Assembly: GCA_002429245.1 (NCBI GenBank)
Contig: DIZA01000006.1
Coordinates: forward strand, 248,001-312,000
DNA length: 64,000 bases
Direction: 5' to 3'
DNA from: Candidatus Saccharibacteria bacterium UBA6040
GTDB taxonomy: Bacteria; Patescibacteriota; Saccharimonadia; Saccharimonadales; Saccharimonadaceae
Position 1 is the first letter of the stretch. Every line of letters starts with the position of its first letter. The notes beneath the pieces were generated by a model. It ran no database searches, was not told where the DNA came from, and was given only the letters and a program-made list of their open reading frames with translations. Positions 42,481-52,295 of the stretch are shown piece by piece. The position numbers and the translations under genes were made by a program.

Positions 42481-43899
42481 ATGCCTCAAACCTTTTTCTT
42501 TTACGACCTTGAAACTTCTGGACTTAGTGCACGCGATGACCGCATTATGCAATTTGCGGGAATTCGTACAACTTTGGAACTTGAACCGATAGGGGAGCCG
42601 TATAATATTCTCGTTAAGCTAAACGATGATACGCTACCAAGTCCTGATGCCCTCATGGTGACGAGTATTACCCCTCAGGAAACACAAGCTGACGGCTATA
42701 CAGAAGCTGAATTCTCAAAACTGCTGGTCGAGGAGGTTTTTACGCCCGATACGATTACGGTTGGATTTAATAATATTCGCTTTGACGATGAGTTTATTCG
42801 CCATCTTTTTTGGCGTAACTTCTATGACCCGTATGAATGGGCCTGGAAAGACGGACGATCTCGTTGGGATATTCTTGACGTCGTTCGCATGACCCGTGCG
42901 CTTCGTCCCGAAGGGATTGAATGGCCGTTTGTTGACGGCAAAGAAGCCAACCGACTTGAACTTATTACGAAGTTAAACGGGATCGATCACTTGAAGGCCC
43001 ACGATGCCTTAAGTGACGTCGAAGCATTGATCGCCGTGACAAAGCTTGTAAAAGACAATCAGCCACAACTCTATAGTTACCTCTTAAAGATTCGCGACAA
43101 AAAAGAAGTAAAAAAGCTAGTGAACCTTGATGACAAACAACCCTTTGTGTACGTCAGTGGACGATTTAATGGTGAATTCCATAAAGCGACCGTGGCGTTT
43201 CCGTTAACGAGCGGGCGAAATAGTAATGTTGTTGTGTATGATCTGCGGTTTGACCCAACACCGTTCTTGGCGTTAGCGCCGACTGATCTTGAAAAGCGTT
43301 TATTTGCCAGTTGGGAGGACCGTCAGAAAGAAGGCTTCGTTCAAGTGCCGATAAAAGAAATGCAGTATAACCGCGCACCGGCCGTTGCGCCACTTGGTGT
43401 GCTTGAGCAAGCTGATGGCTGGAATCGAATCGGGCTTGACGAAGCGACGATCACAAAACATCGAAATATATTATTATCTGTGCCGAGTTTTGCTGAAAAC
43501 GTGCGCAGTATCCTCGAGAAACGACCTGAATTTAAAAAATCTGCCGATGCTGAAGCGCAGTTATATGATGGGTTTGTCACGGATGTTGATACGCTACGAA
43601 TTGAAAAAGTACGACAAGCCGACGAGGGGCAGCTGGCTGATCTTCATCCTGAGTTTAATGACGACCGATTATCACCACTCCTTTTGCATTACAAGGCACG
43701 AAATTTTCCGAAGAGTTTAGCTGAAGATGAAGCGGTTGCATGGGAAACCTGGCGAGCAGCGCACGTTTTAAAGCAATTACCTAGTTTTGTAAAAAGATTA
43801 CAAGATTTGAGTGCCACAATAAGTGATGAGAACAAACGCTTTGTGTTGGAAGAGCTGCAGCTATGGGCAGAAAGTATTGTTCCCACCGATAACGACTAG
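42481..43899 (+). CDS. sbcB: Exodeoxyribonuclease I
   Basis: 472 aa, 3'-5' single-strand DNA exonuclease of the DEDDh type. FFYDLETSGL (Asp and Glu of ExoI), VGFNNIRFDDEFIRHLFWRNFYDPY, the WDILDVVRMTRALRPEGIEWP block characteristic of E. coli ExoI, HDALSDVEALI (His/Asp), and a C-terminal helical domain with LHYKARNFPKSL. It functions in recombination and mismatch repair. Finding this gene outside Proteobacteria is known for Saccharibacteria-like genomes, as far as I recall. Confidence 0.92.
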   Translation: MPQTFFFYDLETSGLSARDDRIMQFAGIRTTLELEPIGEPYNILVKLNDDTLPSPDALMVTSITPQETQADGYTEAEFSKLLVEEVFTPDTITVGFNNIRFDDEFIRHLFWRNFYDPYEWAWKDGRSRWDILDVVRMTRALRPEGIEWPFVDGKEANRLELITKLNGIDHLKAHDALSDVEALIAVTKLVKDNQPQLYSYLLKIRDKKEVKKLVNLDDKQPFVYVSGRFNGEFHKATVAFPLTSGRNSNVVVYDLRFDPTPFLALAPTDLEKRLFASWEDRQKEGFVQVPIKEMQYNRAPAVAPLGVLEQADGWNRIGLDEATITKHRNILLSVPSFAENVRSILEKRPEFKKSADAEAQLYDGFVTDVDTLRIEKVRQADEGQLADLHPEFNDDRLSPLLLHYKARNFPKSLAEDEAVAWETWRAAHVLKQLPSFVKRLQDLSATISDENKRFVLEELQLWAESIVPTDND

Positions 43900-43905
43900 C
43901 GGGCG

Positions 43906-44160
43906 TTATGCGTGTTTTAGTTTTGTCTTTGAGTAAAGTCGATCAAAGAGTGACAAGACGGCTGTATTACCAATACGCGCGACCACAAATCCGATCAAAA
44001 GGGCGAATAGCGACATCATGGTTCCTGCGTTAAGTGACTGGTGTGTCCCGGGAATCTCACCTGCAAGGTAGAACATCGCAACGGCATGCCAAGTGTTCAT
44101 ACTGTCGAGGATCAGTAGGGCGGAAAGGATAAGGCAGATGGTGGTGATTACTTTTTTCAT
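43906..44160 (-). CDS. Small two-helix membrane protein, unknown
   Basis: 84 aa. Two hydrophobic helices (residues 4-33 and 46-68) with a short polar loop and a basic C-terminus (LYSKTKLKHA). The start ATG 44158-44160 lacks a close SD, though a minus-strand TATAGT near 44195 could drive a short leader. No family is recognised. Convergent with sbcB and divergent from uvrA. Confidence 0.6.
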   Translation of the reverse strand: MKKVITTICLILSALLILDSMNTWHAVAMFYLAGEIPGTHQSLNAGTMMSLFALLIGFVVARIGNTAVLSLFDRLYSKTKLKHA

Positions 44161-44282
44161 GGTGGATGCTATTCCTTGAATTGTTAGAAACTATAACAAC
44201 AGGGGTGGAAATATGCAAGCATAGGCACGATACCAATCCTCCTTTACTATGTATAGGACTAGAAAAAGCGTATAAAAAAGCG

Positions 44283-44288
44283 TATAAT
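44283..44288 (+). promoter_or_regulatory. -10 box of uvrA
   Basis: TATAAT 9 nt before the ATG at 44298. The segment AGCGTATAA is directly repeated just upstream (near 44267). Confidence 0.58.
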
Positions 44289-44297
44289 TAAGCGGTT

Positions 44298-47111
44298 ATG
44301 TCAGAGGTTATACGGGTTGTTGGGGCTAGAGAGCACAACCTGAAGAATATTAGTGTTGAAATTCCACGCGATAAATTAGTCGTGATTACGGGATTAAGCG
44401 GTTCGGGTAAGTCGAGCCTCGCTTTTGATACTATTTACGCAGAGGGACAACGACGTTACGTTGAGAGTCTTTCGAGCTACGCCCGACAATTCTTGGGACT
44501 GATGGAGAAGCCTGATGTTGATCAGATTGATGGACTGAGTCCTGCGATCAGTATCGACCAGAAATCAACCAGTCGAAACCCGCGTAGTACGGTCGCAACG
44601 GTAACAGAAATCTACGATTACCTTCGCCTTTTGTTCGCTCGTATTGGTGTGCCACACTGTCCTATTTGTGGTAAGCCTGTCAGTCGCCGAACACCAGAAG
44701 ATATTATCGATGAAGTGATGAAGTTGCCTGCTGGCGTTCGTTTGATGATTCTTGCGCCAATCGTGAAAAGCAAAAAGGGTGAGTTCGCTCATGTGCCCGA
44801 GCAGTACCGCCGACTTGGCTATGCTCGTGCTCGTGTTGATGGCGTTGTTTACTCACTTGATGAGTTCCCAGAACTCGATAAGAAATTCAAACATGATATC
44901 GAAATTGTCGTCGACCGTATCGCGCTGTCTGACGATGTTCGTACTCGCGTCGCTCAATCCATTGAGCAGTCCCTTGAAATTGCTAACGGCGTCGTAGAAG
45001 TACATGATGTTGATTCTGATACGAATTATATCTATAGCCAACGGTATGCCTGTATTGATCACCCGAATGAAGAAATTCCAGAACTCGAACCACGACTCTT
45101 TAGCTTTAATGCACCACAAGGTGCCTGTCCTGTTTGTACTGGACTGGGAAGCCGTCTTGAAGTCGACCCAGAGCTTGTCTTTAATCCAAACCTGACACTT
45201 GCAGAAGGTGCGATTCGCCCGTATAACCGTGTTAACAGCGACGCATGGTACATGAAGCGATTACAGGCAGTTGCTGATCGTCATCGATTCAGTTTGAAAG
45301 TTCCTGTTCGTGAAATTTCTGATGAATCAATTCAAAAAATCCTTTATGGAACAGGTGAAGAGAAGTACCGTGTTTCTTTGGGCGACGGACGTGCTTATGA
45401 TGCTGCCTATGAAGGTGTTATTCCTAACCTCGAACGACGTTACAAAGAAACCGATAGTGACTTTATGCGTAAAGACATCGAACGTTTCATGCGTGAACGC
45501 CAATGTACTGCGTGTCGCGGTGCTCGTTTGAAGCCCGTCGTTCTTGCGGTGACGATTCATGATCTTAATATTATGGATTTTGCTCAACTCGGTGTTGACG
45601 CTGCCCTCGACATGTTTGAGAACAAACTCAAACTGAATGACCAAGAAGCATTCATCGCTGAACAAATCATGAAAGAAATTAAGTCCCGTCTTGGTTTCAT
45701 GAATAATGTCGGCCTTAACTATCTTGAGTTATCACGCGCTGCAAATACATTGTCTGGTGGTGAAGCACAACGTATTCGTCTTGCAACACAAATCGGGTCA
45801 GGCCTTCAGGGCGTATTATATGTACTTGATGAACCATCAATCGGATTACATCAACGCGATAATGATCGTTTGATCGCAACACTAAAACACCTTCGCGACT
45901 TAGGAAATACTGTTCTTGTCGTCGAGCATGACGAAGACACAATTCGTCAGGCAGATTATCTGCTTGATATCGGCCCCGGCGCTGGTGTGGCCGGTGGTCA
46001 CGTCGTTGCTGCAGGAACACCTGATGAAGTTGCGCAAAACAAGGATAGCATCACCGGACGGTACTTGATCGGTTCTGAAAGAATTGAAGTCCCTAAAAAG
46101 CGACGACCAGTTCAAAAAGACCGCAGTCTTATTATCAAGGGTGCTCGTGAAAACAATCTTAAAAATATTGATGTGACATTCCCGCTTGGTGTGATGACTG
46201 TCGTTAGTGGTGTCAGTGGTTCTGGTAAATCAACACTTGTGAACGATATTCTTGCAAAGGAATTATCTGCTCGTTTGCACCGCGCACACGAAGTTCCCGG
46301 TGCTCACGATAACGTTGAAGGAATCGAGCAACTTGATAAAGTCATCGTCATTGATCAATCAGCAATTGGACGAACGCCACGCTCTAACCCCGCGACCTAC
46401 ACGGGTGTCTTTACGCCAATCCGCGAATTATTTGCGAGTACACCTGAATCAAATATTCGTGGTTACAAAGCAGGCCGATTCAGCTTCAACGTCAAGGGTG
46501 GACGCTGTGAAAACTGTCAGGGCGATGGCGTTATCAAGATCGAAATGCACTTCTTGCCCGACGTGTATGTCACCTGTGATGTCTGTAAGGGCAAACGTTA
46601 CAACCGCGAAGCTTTGGAAATTAAATACAAAGACGCGACGATTAGTGATGTGCTTGATATGACCGTTGAGCAGGGTGCAAAGTTCTTCGAGAATCTACCG
46701 ACGATTGCACGAAAGCTCGATACACTTGTTGAAGTTGGTCTTGGGTACATTAAACTTGGACAGCCTGCGACAACGTTTTCTGGCGGTGAAGCACAACGTA
46801 TTAAACTTGCGTCAGAGCTTTCTCGTCGTTCAACGGGAAAAACGTTGTATATTCTTGACGAGCCAACAACTGGACTTCATAGTGCTGATGTCAAACGCCT
46901 GCTCGTTATTTTGCAGCAACTTGTCCAAGGTGGTAACAGCATGGTGATTATCGAACACAACTTAGATGTGATTAAAACTGCCGACCACGTCATTGATATG
47001 GGCCCTGAAGGTGGACTTGGCGGTGGTAGTGTTGTTGCTGAAGGAACTCCTGAAGAGATTACAAAAGTTGCCGATTCATTTACCGGCAAATATCTTAAAG
47101 CAATGCTTTAG
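44298..47111 (+). CDS. uvrA: Excinuclease ABC subunit A
   Basis: 937 aa, full length. Two ABC ATPase modules: Walker [13 protein letters not shown] and [12 protein letters not shown]; signatures [12 protein letters not shown] and [12 protein letters not shown]. Zinc clusters include CPICGKPV, a second CACRGA-type cluster and CENCQGDG with CDVCKGKRY. UvrA2 finds bulky DNA damage and loads UvrB. uvrC is 13 kb downstream; uvrB is not in the window. Its stop overlaps by 4 nt the stop of the convergent GH13 gene. Confidence 0.97.
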   Translation: MSEVIRVVGAREHNLKNISVEIPRDKLVVITGLSGSGKSSLAFDTIYAEGQRRYVESLSSYARQFLGLMEKPDVDQIDGLSPAISIDQKSTSRNPRSTVATVTEIYDYLRLLFARIGVPHCPICGKPVSRRTPEDIIDEVMKLPAGVRLMILAPIVKSKKGEFAHVPEQYRRLGYARARVDGVVYSLDEFPELDKKFKHDIEIVVDRIALSDDVRTRVAQSIEQSLEIANGVVEVHDVDSDTNYIYSQRYACIDHPNEEIPELEPRLFSFNAPQGACPVCTGLGSRLEVDPELVFNPNLTLAEGAIRPYNRVNSDAWYMKRLQAVADRHRFSLKVPVREISDESIQKILYGTGEEKYRVSLGDGRAYDAAYEGVIPNLERRYKETDSDFMRKDIERFMRERQCTACRGARLKPVVLAVTIHDLNIMDFAQLGVDAALDMFENKLKLNDQEAFIAEQIMKEIKSRLGFMNNVGLNYLELSRAANTLSGGEAQRIRLATQIGSGLQGVLYVLDEPSIGLHQRDNDRLIATLKHLRDLGNTVLVVEHDEDTIRQADYLLDIGPGAGVAGGHVVAAGTPDEVAQNKDSITGRYLIGSERIEVPKKRRPVQKDRSLIIKGARENNLKNIDVTFPLGVMTVVSGVSGSGKSTLVNDILAKELSARLHRAHEVPGAHDNVEGIEQLDKVIVIDQSAIGRTPRSNPATYTGVFTPIRELFASTPESNIRGYKAGRFSFNVKGGRCENCQGDGVIKIEMHFLPDVYVTCDVCKGKRYNREALEIKYKDATISDVLDMTVEQGAKFFENLPTIARKLDTLVEVGLGYIKLGQPATTFSGGEAQRIKLASELSRRSTGKTLYILDEPTTGLHSADVKRLLVILQQLVQGGNSMVIIEHNLDVIKTADHVIDMGPEGGLGGGSVVAEGTPEEITKVADSFTGKYLKAML

Positions 47112-48886
47112 TTCACGTCTTTTTCTTGAGACAAAATAAGTAAATTGTAATCTGCAAGCTCGAGGCTAATGCGGTTACTCTCGTCGGTCGTAACGGTCGT
47201 TACTTTCGATTCGTTGAAGTCGGGGCTATAGCCCTTCCAGCTACTATTGAATCGAACTTGCCACTTTCCAGCAATCGGAAGAATAAGTTCATACTTTTTA
47301 AATCTTTGATCGTTAAAGTTAGCAATGACAATGACGTCATCATAAGCGCCGCCGTTTAGCCATCGGTGATAGGCGATAACGTGATTCTCATTGTCTTGGT
47401 GGAAGATATTGATGTTTGCACCCGTCAGCCCAGTTGTATTACCGTAGACATCAAGTCTTAATCCAATCAAATGTTGATGCGCAAGAACGATGCCCGCAAA
47501 TTGTTCGGTCTTGTCCCAGTCCAGCATTTGCCAGTCATTGAAGTTGCCATCTTGCATGAATTCTTCACCCTGAAGTAGCATTGGAATGCCTGGTGCGGTC
47601 AGCATGACGGCGTTCGCAAGCAAGCCGAACTGGCGAGCAAATACACTCCCTGCATTTCCAGGAGTTGCTGCTTCATTCAGTCGTACTGAACCGTTTGCTG
47701 CCGTGTCGTGTGAGTCGCTGAAAATAACTTTTTGGAAGCCCTGTCCGTTGAAGGAATGCTGTAATTCTTTTGCAAGGCTGTCATTAGACTGTTGTCCACC
47801 AATGTTGAGCATTGCGCGGACGGCATACGGAAATCCTAAGCCCCATTGAGCATCATATCCAGCACCGCCTTCATTGATCGGCTTGGTGATATATTCGTTA
47901 CCCGAATTATCTTCAGCGATCATCATGATATGGGGGCTAATCTTGTGGGCTAGTTTTGCCATGTCCTGAAGTAGCGACCAGGCGTCTGGAATTTCGGTTT
48001 CTTTGCCACCATCGGAGCCCTTGCTGTTGCGCATGTAAATGGTCGAATCGATACGGAGCCCGTCAATATGATATTCGGTCAACCACATAGTGACGTTATC
48101 GAGAATGAACTGCCTGACTTCAGGACGACCATAGTCAGGTCGTCCGCCCCACGGTGTGTCACCACGCTCGTCGTTGTAGAAGTAAATACCCCCACGTCCA
48201 TTTTCACTCCACCCATCAAATTGCCATAGTTCTGTCTGACTTGAGAAGTGGTTGTAGACAACATCAAGGATGACGCCGATACCGAGTTTATGGCACGCTT
48301 TCACAAAATCAAGTAAGCCGTGACGTCCACCGTATGAATTCTCGACAGAATACAGGTAGTTTGGTGCGTAGCCCCAGCCGTTACTACTTGCCATACTCGT
48401 GACAGGCATGAGTTCGATCATATTGACGCCAAGACTCTGAAGATATCCGAGTTTCTCGATTGCGGTGTAAAACGTACCTGGCGTCGCAGCGTCCGGTCGG
48501 TTGAATGTGCCGACATGAAGCTCGTAGATGATCTGCTTCTCTTTTGGAATGATAGGTTGCGGGGTATCTTCCCAGTCGTAGGCAGGGTCGACAATAACGG
48601 ACGAACCATTATCTGAAACGGTCAGCTGTCGCGCATAGGGATCGTTTCGCTCAACAGTCGATCCATCAGCCGTCGTTATACGATACTTGTATGATTGTCC
48701 CGGATTGGCCTCTTGGCTGATACCAGACCAGTAGCCGGTACCCTCACTGGCAAGAAGGGTTTTTTTCCAGTTAAAATCTTGGCTTACAAGAACGGTGACT
48801 GCAGTTGCGAATGGTGCCCAGACACGAAAAGCAACATCATTGCCAACTAAACGTGATCCAAGGAAATGCGCTGTTTGATGCCCCAT
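47108..48886 (-). CDS. GH13 alpha-glucan branching-type enzyme
   Basis: 592 aa. N-terminal CBM48-like domain ([14 protein letters not shown]), then a GH13 barrel: [18 protein letters not shown] region (ELMPV), [17 protein letters not shown] (nucleophile Asp), MIAEDNSG (acid/base Glu) and SDSHDT (third Asp). The order and the DVVYNHF/LLQGEE motifs fit 1,4-alpha-glucan branching enzyme or malto-oligosyltrehalose trehalohydrolase; the short length (about 590) fits either. No other glycogen gene is in view. Confidence 0.82.
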   Translation of the reverse strand: MGHQTAHFLGSRLVGNDVAFRVWAPFATAVTVLVSQDFNWKKTLLASEGTGYWSGISQEANPGQSYKYRITTADGSTVERNDPYARQLTVSDNGSSVIVDPAYDWEDTPQPIIPKEKQIIYELHVGTFNRPDAATPGTFYTAIEKLGYLQSLGVNMIELMPVTSMASSNGWGYAPNYLYSVENSYGGRHGLLDFVKACHKLGIGVILDVVYNHFSSQTELWQFDGWSENGRGGIYFYNDERGDTPWGGRPDYGRPEVRQFILDNVTMWLTEYHIDGLRIDSTIYMRNSKGSDGGKETEIPDAWSLLQDMAKLAHKISPHIMMIAEDNSGNEYITKPINEGGAGYDAQWGLGFPYAVRAMLNIGGQQSNDSLAKELQHSFNGQGFQKVIFSDSHDTAANGSVRLNEAATPGNAGSVFARQFGLLANAVMLTAPGIPMLLQGEEFMQDGNFNDWQMLDWDKTEQFAGIVLAHQHLIGLRLDVYGNTTGLTGANINIFHQDNENHVIAYHRWLNGGAYDDVIVIANFNDQRFKKYELILPIAGKWQVRFNSSWKGYSPDFNESKVTTVTTDESNRISLELADYNLLILSQEKDVN

Positions 48887-48939
48887 AGTTAGTCATTAGT
48901 ATGGAGGCATAAGCGTTTTTTGACAACCCTTCTAGGGGG

Positions 48940-49614
48940 TTACTTTTTCTTTGCGAAAATAGAAGAAATTTCTCGTTTTGTACCGTTCCATAAAGTGTCG
49001 CGCGTCTTTTTATCTTTGAAGATATGAATCGCTGGCGGAAGTACTGAAATCACAATAATGATTGCAACAACAGGCAGGAGGATCTGGTCAATTTGCCAGC
49101 CCATAGCTTGAAACCATTTGCCTAGGAAGTAGCCAGCATAGGTGACGCCGGCAGTCCAAAGGAATGCACCAATCAGGTTAAAGGAAAGAAAACGACGGTA
49201 GGGCATTTTTCCAGCACCTGCAACGATTGGCGCAAATGTACGAACGATTGGGATAAAGCGAGCGAGAACAATTGTCTTTGGGCCGTGCTTGTCGTAGAAC
49301 TCTTGAGCTCGTTTAATATATTCTTGTTTGAATAATCGTGCATCTGGTCGATTAAAGATACGACCACCAATTCGGCGTCCGAATGTATAGCCGACACTAT
49401 CTCCAAGGACTGCGGCAGCAAAGATGACCAAGACAGCAAGGTGAATATTGAAGCTAAGAACGCCGGTGAACATCAAGAATCCAGCGGTGAAAAGAAGGCT
49501 ATCACCTGGTAGGAAGAAGCCGATCAAAAGGCCTGATTCGGCAAAAATAACAAACGCAACACCGAGAATGCTGACAGTTTGAATAAAGGTAACGAGGTCG
49601 ACTCCAGGTATCAT
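48940..49614 (-). CDS. DedA family membrane protein (VTT domain)
   Basis: About 224 aa. Start at ATG 49612-49614 (MIPGVDLVTF), because an extended -10 TGC-TAAAAT ends 7 nt upstream. An in-frame ATG at 49659 would lie upstream of that promoter. VTT features: FAESGLLIGFFLPGDSLLFTAGFL, a re-entrant loop, GDSVGYTFGRRIG, and RFIPIVRTFAPIVAG. DedA proteins flip or transport lipids such as undecaprenyl phosphate and keep the proton motive force. Confidence 0.9.
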   Translation of the reverse strand: MIPGVDLVTFIQTVSILGVAFVIFAESGLLIGFFLPGDSLLFTAGFLMFTGVLSFNIHLAVLVIFAAAVLGDSVGYTFGRRIGGRIFNRPDARLFKQEYIKRAQEFYDKHGPKTIVLARFIPIVRTFAPIVAGAGKMPYRRFLSFNLIGAFLWTAGVTYAGYFLGKWFQAMGWQIDQILLPVVAIIIVISVLPPAIHIFKDKKTRDTLWNGTKREISSIFAKKK

Positions 49615-49621
49615 CTGACCT

Positions 49622-49627
49622 ATTTTA
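49622..49627 (-). promoter_or_regulatory. Extended -10 box of the DedA gene
   Basis: Minus-strand TGC-TAAAAT, 7 nt before the ATG at 49614. It sits 13 bp from the divergent bL25 -10 box. Confidence 0.6.
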
Positions 49628-49640
49628 GCATTAAAAATGC

Positions 49641-49646
49641 TATAAT
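49641..49646 (+). promoter_or_regulatory. Extended -10 box of the bL25 gene
   Basis: TGCTATAAT. The transcript has a leader of about 60 nt with a good SD (AAGGAGAG) before the ATG at 49715, unlike its leaderless neighbours. Confidence 0.65.
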
Positions 49647-49714
49647 AGAAAGGTAACAATTATATTTCCGTAAAGGTATCTAGAATCCTATTTAAAGGAA
49701 AAAGAAGGAGAGAC

Positions 49715-50428
49715 ATGGGAGATAAAATTAATCTAAAATTAGATTTACGAACCCTACAGGGTAAAAAAGTACGACAATTGCGACAAGAAGGAATTATTCC
49801 TGCAGTTGTGTATGGAGCAGGACTTGAACCAATCAACGTTCAGGCTCCTCGAAACATTATCGACAAAGTGATCCGTGATGCTGGAAAGCACACGCCAGTT
49901 CACCTTACAATCGATAGCAAGAAAGAAATCGCGATGATCAAAGATGTTGAAGTTGATGCTGTAAAAGGCCTTACTCGTCACGTCTCATTTCACGCAGTGA
50001 AGCAGAACGAACCAGTTAACGCCGAAGTGCCAATTCGTCTTATCGGCGAAGGTGAGAGCGTTGCTGAACGAGCAGGACTTATTGTTCTTCAAGCACTCGA
50101 CCGTATCGAAGTTCGTGCATTGCCACTTCTTCTTCCAGAAGCACTTGAAATTTCAATTGCTCACTTGAAAGAAGCGGGTGAACAAATCACACTTGGTGAC
50201 ATCACGTTGCCTGAAGGTGTCGTATTTGTTGAGCACATCACAGGACACGAAGAAGCTGACGAGGAAGCTCCAAAGCTGACTGACCTAGTGGTCGCAAGTG
50301 TTTACGAACCTGCTGCACTTGAAGCTGCGAATGATGCAGCTGCCGGTGACGCAACAATCGATGCTGAAGTAGAAGCTGACAATGGTACGGATGCTGAACC
50401 AGCTCCAGCGGCCGAAGAAGCAAAATAG
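49715..50428 (+). CDS. rplY: Large ribosomal subunit protein bL25 (Ctc/TL5 form)
   Basis: 237 aa. N-terminal 5S rRNA-binding domain (RTLQGKKVRQLRQEGIIPAVVYG) and a TL5-type C-terminal domain (residues about 95-185, IRLIGEGESVAERAG), followed by an Ala/Glu/Asp-rich acidic tail. SD-led. A bidirectional terminator follows. Confidence 0.95.
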   Translation: MGDKINLKLDLRTLQGKKVRQLRQEGIIPAVVYGAGLEPINVQAPRNIIDKVIRDAGKHTPVHLTIDSKKEIAMIKDVEVDAVKGLTRHVSFHAVKQNEPVNAEVPIRLIGEGESVAERAGLIVLQALDRIEVRALPLLLPEALEISIAHLKEAGEQITLGDITLPEGVVFVEHITGHEEADEEAPKLTDLVVASVYEPAALEAANDAAAGDATIDAEVEADNGTDAEPAPAAEEAK

Positions 50429-50463
50429 TTCATACGTTGACGCTAACATATAAGTAGCGCGCG

Positions 50464-50506
50464 CAAAAAAAATAACTCCCGGAATTATTTCGGGAGTTAT
50501 TTTTTA
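50464..50506. terminator. Bidirectional terminator between bL25 and the ABC exporter genes
   Basis: AATAACTCCCG (50471-50481), 9-nt loop, CGGGAGTTATT (50491-50501), with A run to the left and T run to the right. It serves both converging units. Confidence 0.9.
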
Positions 50507-52294
50507 TTCTTTGATAAAGCCGCCGGACTGATGTGCCCAGAGTTTGGCGTAGGCGCCTTTTTGTTCAAGGAGTTCAGTATGCGAACCATCTTCAATGATC
50601 TTTCCGCTATCTAGCACAATGATACGATCGAGCTTTGCGATAGTTGAAAGTCGGTGAGCAATCACAATGCTGGTACGGTTTTGCATGAGTTCTTCGAGCG
50701 CATGTTGAATAAGTTGCTCGCTGGCGCTATCCAGTGCTGACGTTGCTTCATCAAGAATAAGAATCGGTGCGTTTTTCAATAGCGCTCTCGCAATAGCAAT
50801 GCGCTGTCGTTGACCACCCGATAACTTCACGCCACGCTCGCCAACGATCGTATCAAGTCCTTCCGATAGCGTGGACGTAAATTCTTCAGCGTTTGCTTGT
50901 TGTAATGCCTGCTGAATCTCTTTGTCTGTCACATGTGCTTTTCCGTAGCCAACATTCTCACGTAACGAGCGGTGGAACAAAGATGCTTCTTGTGGCACGT
51001 AAGCAACTTGCTGCCGCAAACTATCTTGTGTGACGGAGCGAATGTTTTGGCCATCGATCAGAATCTCACCAGCATCGACATCAGCAAATCGTAGAACGAG
51101 TTTTGCGAGTGTTGTTTTACCGCCTCCACTATGACCAACTAATCCAACTCGTTGCCCTGCTTTAATGATGAGACTGAGATCTTCGATGACATGTCGTCCT
51201 TTTGAGTCGTTGTAAGCGAAATCAATACTGGCAAATTCAATTTCACCATTCTTTACTTTCAGTAGCTTTGCATCGTGCTCGTCGACAACTTCAAGTGGCT
51301 CGTTCAAAATACTCGTGACTTTTGAGGCATCTAGGAAAGCCTGTTCAATATTGCGAACAATCGATCCAATTTCAAACAATGATCCCGTGAGGCGACCCAT
51401 GTATGTCACCGCAAAGATAAGTGCAGCAATCGTGACGATGCCGTTACTGAATAAATAGACCGCGATGCCCAGCGTGATGATTTGTAATCCGAACAAGACT
51501 GACTGTCGTACGAATGCTTCACGTTGGATGACAGCAATTTCTTTACTCGACACAGCTTCAATGGCGGCGCGTTCACTAGCAATGCGTTTAATTTCAGCCG
51601 TATTGCCTGCGAAGAAGCGAACGATTTGGTGGTTACCTAGAATATCCGCAATCGTTCCCGTTAAGTGAGACATTTTTTCTTTACGGTCTTTTCGGAGATC
51701 GCCGCGATTTGTAATTGAGCGAACGCTATGAAAGACAAGGAAAACAGTCACGATACTAAATGGGATAAGGAGCGCGGGGGAGAGGAAGGCGATAATAACT
51801 AGGCTGGCGGTAAAGTTGACGACAACTGACATCGCAGCTAGGAAAATAGTATCAAGAAATGCGACGACCGATCGAGAGAAGAGCGAGACGTCACCGGCAA
51901 GTGCACCGACTTTATTATTCGCAAAGAATTGATCACTATGTTGCACTAGTTTATCCATGGCAAGTTTCATCAGCACCGTACTAGTTTTCTCTTCATGGTG
52001 GAATAGTTTATTAAATCCAATAAATGATGAAATGAGAGCAACCACAGCAACTGCAACAGAAAGAATAATAAGCGTCAGCGGGTGGTGCCAGTCGTGAGGA
52101 TTAGTAATCATTGATTGCAGGATGAAGCTGAAGATAAGTGGCAAGATAACAATATAGAGGAGTCGGTTAATCGGAATAAGTGTCACATACAATGCCATTG
52201 ATTTTTTATCTTTTGATAACTCACGATAGAAAATACGCAACGTTTGTTTTGCGATAACCGGATCAGCTCTGCCGAATATTTTTTGTTTTGCCAT
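50504..52294 (-). CDS. ABC exporter subunit, MsbA-like (second of pair)
   Basis: About 596 aa. Start ATG 52292-52294 lies 1 nt after the stop of the partner gene. The N-terminal six-helix exporter domain (about 30-330) is followed by a nucleotide-binding domain: Walker A GHSGGGKTTL, Q-loop YVPQEASLF, signature LSGGQRQRIAIARAL, Walker B ILILDEATSALDS, switch His IVIAHRLST. Both ATP sites look intact. With the partner it probably forms a heterodimer exporting a drug, lipid or peptide. Confidence 0.9.
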   Translation of the reverse strand: MAKQKIFGRADPVIAKQTLRIFYRELSKDKKSMALYVTLIPINRLLYIVILPLIFSFILQSMITNPHDWHHPLTLIILSVAVAVVALISSFIGFNKLFHHEEKTSTVLMKLAMDKLVQHSDQFFANNKVGALAGDVSLFSRSVVAFLDTIFLAAMSVVVNFTASLVIIAFLSPALLIPFSIVTVFLVFHSVRSITNRGDLRKDRKEKMSHLTGTIADILGNHQIVRFFAGNTAEIKRIASERAAIEAVSSKEIAVIQREAFVRQSVLFGLQIITLGIAVYLFSNGIVTIAALIFAVTYMGRLTGSLFEIGSIVRNIEQAFLDASKVTSILNEPLEVVDEHDAKLLKVKNGEIEFASIDFAYNDSKGRHVIEDLSLIIKAGQRVGLVGHSGGGKTTLAKLVLRFADVDAGEILIDGQNIRSVTQDSLRQQVAYVPQEASLFHRSLRENVGYGKAHVTDKEIQQALQQANAEEFTSTLSEGLDTIVGERGVKLSGGQRQRIAIARALLKNAPILILDEATSALDSASEQLIQHALEELMQNRTSIVIAHRLSTIAKLDRIIVLDSGKIIEDGSHTELLEQKGAYAKLWAHQSGGFIKE

Positions 52295-52295
52295 A

